Origin: Clostridiales bacterium
GTDB lineage: Bacteria > Bacillota > Clostridia > Oscillospirales > QAMX01
Assembly (NCBI GenBank): GCA_012841675.1
Contig: DUUG01000105.1
Span: 1 to 15,828 of the forward strand
Length of the DNA stretch: 15,828 nucleotides
Direction: 5' to 3'
Below, in pieces: positions 13,796 to 15,828 of this stretch (the first letter of the stretch is position 1; each line of letters starts with the position of its first letter). The notes beneath the pieces are model-generated. The model was not told the origin of the DNA and searched no databases. It was given only the letters and a program-made list of their open reading frames with translations. Both the position numbers and the translations under genes were made by a program.

Positions 13796-14521
13796 ATGCA
13801 CATGCAAACAATGCTTAGCCGTGTTCGACGTTGTGTAGAGGATTACAAGATGATAGAAGCCGGGGACAAAATTGCCGTCGGAGTGTCCGGCGGCAAAGAC
13901 AGTCTAACGGCGCTTGTCACCTTGCACGCGTTGTCGAAATTTTATCCGAAACCTTTTTCCGTCTGCGCAATCTCGTTGGCCATGAGCGAGGATACTTCGC
14001 CCCTTGCGCCCGTGGCCGAGCTTTGCCAGCGGCTTGAGATCCCCTATCATGTCATTCCGACCAATATTTTTCATGTTGTTTTTAACGTGCGGCAGGAGAA
14101 GAACCCCTGCTCCCTATGTGCCAACCTGCGCCGAGGGTCGTTAAACAATGCCGCCAAATCCCTCGGTTGTAACAAGGTAGCCTTGGGGCACCACCAGGAC
14201 GATGCTGTGGAAACGTTTTTAATGTCGCTGTTTTATGAGGGACGCATCTCCTGCTTTACTCCCGTAACGTACCTAGATCGAGTCGGAATAACCGTTCTGC
14301 GGCCGCTTCTCTATTGCGAGGAAAGCATGGTTAAGTCTTTTGCCAAACGAATGGAGCTACCCATTGTGCATAACCCTTGCCCTGCCAATGGCCGCACAAA
14401 ACGGCAGGAGACGAAAGATTTCATCCAAGCTTTGCGCAAAACCCAGCCCGATCTCCGGAAAAAGCTGTTTGGTGCTATGCAAAGGCTTCCGCTGGAAGGC
14501 TGGGGTGTGAACAGCATATAA
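13796..14521 (+). CDS. TtcA-type PP-loop tRNA thiolation enzyme
   Basis: This 241-residue ATP-pyrophosphatase-fold protein probably activates a tRNA base with ATP for sulfur insertion. TtcA makes 2-thiocytidine at position 32; related enzymes act at other positions. The PP-loop SGGKDS is at residues 31-36. A CSLC pair lies at 105-108 followed by LRRGSLN, then GHHQDDAVETFLMSLFYEG (131-149) and NPCPANG (193-199). Cys105, Cys108 and Cys195 correspond to the three cysteines that hold the [4Fe-4S] cluster in TtcA. It is shorter than E. coli TtcA (311 residues), lacking terminal extensions, so a TtcA-like paralogue with another target base is possible. AAAGGAA precedes the ATG and the gap to the GH2 gene is only 10 bases, so they are probably co-transcribed although functionally unrelated. 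Confidence 0.85.
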   Translation: MHMQTMLSRVRRCVEDYKMIEAGDKIAVGVSGGKDSLTALVTLHALSKFYPKPFSVCAISLAMSEDTSPLAPVAELCQRLEIPYHVIPTNIFHVVFNVRQEKNPCSLCANLRRGSLNNAAKSLGCNKVALGHHQDDAVETFLMSLFYEGRISCFTPVTYLDRVGITVLRPLLYCEESMVKSFAKRMELPIVHNPCPANGRTKRQETKDFIQALRKTQPDLRKKLFGAMQRLPLEGWGVNSI

Positions 14522-14554
14522 CTGATAGTCGCTAATTTAGAAGGAGGTTATATT

Positions 14555-15828
14555 ATGTGGAACATGGGATTTGCCGCTCGACCGATCGTCCCCTCGGATC
14601 TGTTGCGAAAGACGTACTATATGTCCGGCTATGGGCCTAACAAGCCGATTACGGGCATTCGGGATCCTTTGTATGTCCGTGTTCTCATTCTCGCCGCCGG
14701 AGATACCTCTCTTGCTTTCTGCGCATATGATCTGACCGGCCTCTCCTATCAAGACGGGCTTGCCATTCGCAACGCCGTTATGGCCGCTTGCCCGGGGCTG
14801 ACTAATGTGCTGCTCTTTTTCACCCACTCCCACGCCGCTATTGATACTATGGGGCTTTGGGGAGATATAGAGCGTGGTATTTCCGGCCGAAGCGAAGCTT
14901 ACCTTTCCTTCCTTTGTGATGCTACTGTCCAAACCGCTGTGGAAGCGTATGCCCGTCAGCAGCCGGGGCGCGCCTATTTTTCACAAAAGACGGTCCACGG
15001 CGTAGTCGGCGACACGCGTTTGCCGTATGTTTCCGATCACCGGCTGTCACAGTTCCGTTTCGAAACAGAAAGCGGATCGGGCATCCGTTTGCTGCATTTT
15101 ACTTGCCATCCGGAAATGCTGGAAAGCAAAAACACCCTTCTTTCCGCCGATTTTGTAGGCACTATGCTTGGAAAAATCGAGCAAGATTCTAAAGATGCTT
15201 GCCTGTTTATCAACGGCGCTGTCGGCGGAATGCAGTCGGGCCTTCCCCAATACGACAAAGAGGGCAATCCCCTTTCGCCGGATGAAACCACCACTGTTAT
15301 TGGAAAAGTTCTGGCAAAGGCTGCCTTATCTGCGGCCTTTGAGCAGGAAATCCCCCCTTCCCTCTCATATTGGAAAAGCAACATTTGCCTTCCGGTTGAA
15401 AACAGCGCATTTTTATCCGCGGCGGCCATGGGGCTTGTGCCGCAGGAGGAGTTTGCACACGGCTGCAAGGAAAGCGAGGTCGGTCTGCTTCGAATCGGCG
15501 GAATTTCCATTGCCTGTCTGCCGGGAGAGCTTTTTACCGAGCTTGCCATTGGCGGCTTTTTATCCGACAAAGACTGCGCCGTTCCCGGCAAGCCTTTGGA
15601 AACAACCGTTTCGGAAATACTTGGAAAAGATTCCTTGGTTTTCGGTCTTTGCAACGATGAAATCGGGTACATACTGCCGGAAAACGATTTTTATCTAGAT
15701 CCCGATGCTCCTTATGTGGCCCGAGGCATTGATCGGCACGGCAGACGCCACTACGAAGAAACCAATTCTCTCGGCCCGCAAACGGCACGCCGGATTCTGG
15801 AGGCATTGGAAGAACTTGCTGAGCATGC
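14555..15828 (+). CDS. Neutral/alkaline ceramidase-like metal-dependent hydrolase (5' part)
   Basis: The frame is open from an ATG at 14555 (AAGGAGG seven bases upstream) to the window end, giving 424 codons without a stop. The sequence resembles the ceramidase N-terminal family. THSHAA (90-95) supplies His91/His93, CHPE (184-187) supplies His185, LPGELFTEL (322-330) supplies Glu325, and YEE (400-402) supplies Tyr400. These match in order the zinc ligands of Pseudomonas ceramidase. The segment of the catalytic serine (NxGDVSPN in ceramidases) reads NGAVGGMQ (220-227), with no serine in the equivalent place, so the substrate may not be ceramide. No signal peptide is visible; the start is MWNMGFAARP. 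The gene follows the TtcA-like gene by 33 bases. The C-terminal domain is outside the window. Confidence 0.75.
   Translation, partial: MWNMGFAARPIVPSDLLRKTYYMSGYGPNKPITGIRDPLYVRVLILAAGDTSLAFCAYDLTGLSYQDGLAIRNAVMAACPGLTNVLLFFTHSHAAIDTMGLWGDIERGISGRSEAYLSFLCDATVQTAVEAYARQQPGRAYFSQKTVHGVVGDTRLPYVSDHRLSQFRFETESGSGIRLLHFTCHPEMLESKNTLLSADFVGTMLGKIEQDSKDACLFINGAVGGMQSGLPQYDKEGNPLSPDETTTVIGKVLAKAALSAAFEQEIPPSLSYWKSNICLPVENSAFLSAAAMGLVPQEEFAHGCKESEVGLLRIGGISIACLPGELFTELAIGGFLSDKDCAVPGKPLETTVSEILGKDSLVFGLCNDEIGYILPENDFYLDPDAPYVARGIDRHGRRHYEETNSLGPQTARRILEALEELAEH

Noticed and set aside
15037..15672. 211-codon open frame on the minus strand and a 176-codon plus-strand frame (15168-15698)
   Set aside because: Both are shadows of the ceramidase-like gene, whose frame is open to the window end and has family motifs and a strong ribosome binding site.
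1..15828. CRISPR array, insertion sequence, phage or defence genes, tRNA or rRNA
   Set aside because: No regularly spaced repeats, transposase or integrase motifs, or RNA-gene signatures were seen; gaps between genes are mostly under 100 bases and the longest is about 250.

Overview
The window looks like a chromosomal segment of an anaerobic, fermentative Firmicute of the class Clostridia, probably an uncultured gut-type lineage. The reasons are a group B-type [FeFe] hydrogenase, strong AGGAG-type ribosome binding sites in front of most genes, sigma-A-like promoters, frequent GTG/TTG starts, a WYL regulator and a sugar-catabolic gene set. Base composition is roughly balanced. The placement is inferred from gene content; no rRNA or marker phylogeny was available. 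I see no mobile element, CRISPR array, tRNA or rRNA gene.

Layout. Bases 1-512 hold the 3' end of a NagB-like sugar-phosphate deaminase/isomerase on the plus strand, closed by a near-perfect bidirectional terminator (530-562). A long minus-strand block follows (565-5750). Read in its own direction it runs: DapA-family aldolase, terminator, ribulose-5-phosphate 3-epimerase (rpe), group B [FeFe] hydrogenase, hairpin, GNAT acetyltransferase, four-helix membrane protein, WYL regulator. A divergent control region (5751-6001) separates it from a plus-strand pentose operon: xylose isomerase (xylA), xylulokinase (xylB) and a sugar-phosphate isomerase/epimerase-like TIM barrel. After a 14-bp hairpin come trmB (tRNA m7G46 methyltransferase) and a cysteine-cluster protein joined to it by an ATGA overlap. 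A convergent GtrA-family membrane protein lies on the minus strand. Divergent from it is a second plus-strand run: GH2 beta-mannosidase-like enzyme, TtcA-type tRNA thiolase, and a ceramidase-like hydrolase cut by the window end.

How the genes fit together. XylA and XylB convert D-xylose to xylulose-5-phosphate, and Rpe connects ribulose-5-phosphate with xylulose-5-phosphate, so xylose carbon can enter the pentose phosphate pathway. The hydrogenase could dispose of reductant from the resulting fermentation as H2. The GH2 enzyme and ceramidase-like hydrolase suggest use of plant or host glycoconjugates. No sugar transporter is present. The roles of the aldolase and the third enzyme of the xyl operon are not settled.

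The least explained element is the aldolase control region: a good minus-strand promoter followed at once by a long imperfect inverted repeat, predicted to fold at the very 5' end of the mRNA or to act as paired operators. I did not find a clearly new multi-gene system; the findings are leads of moderate strength.
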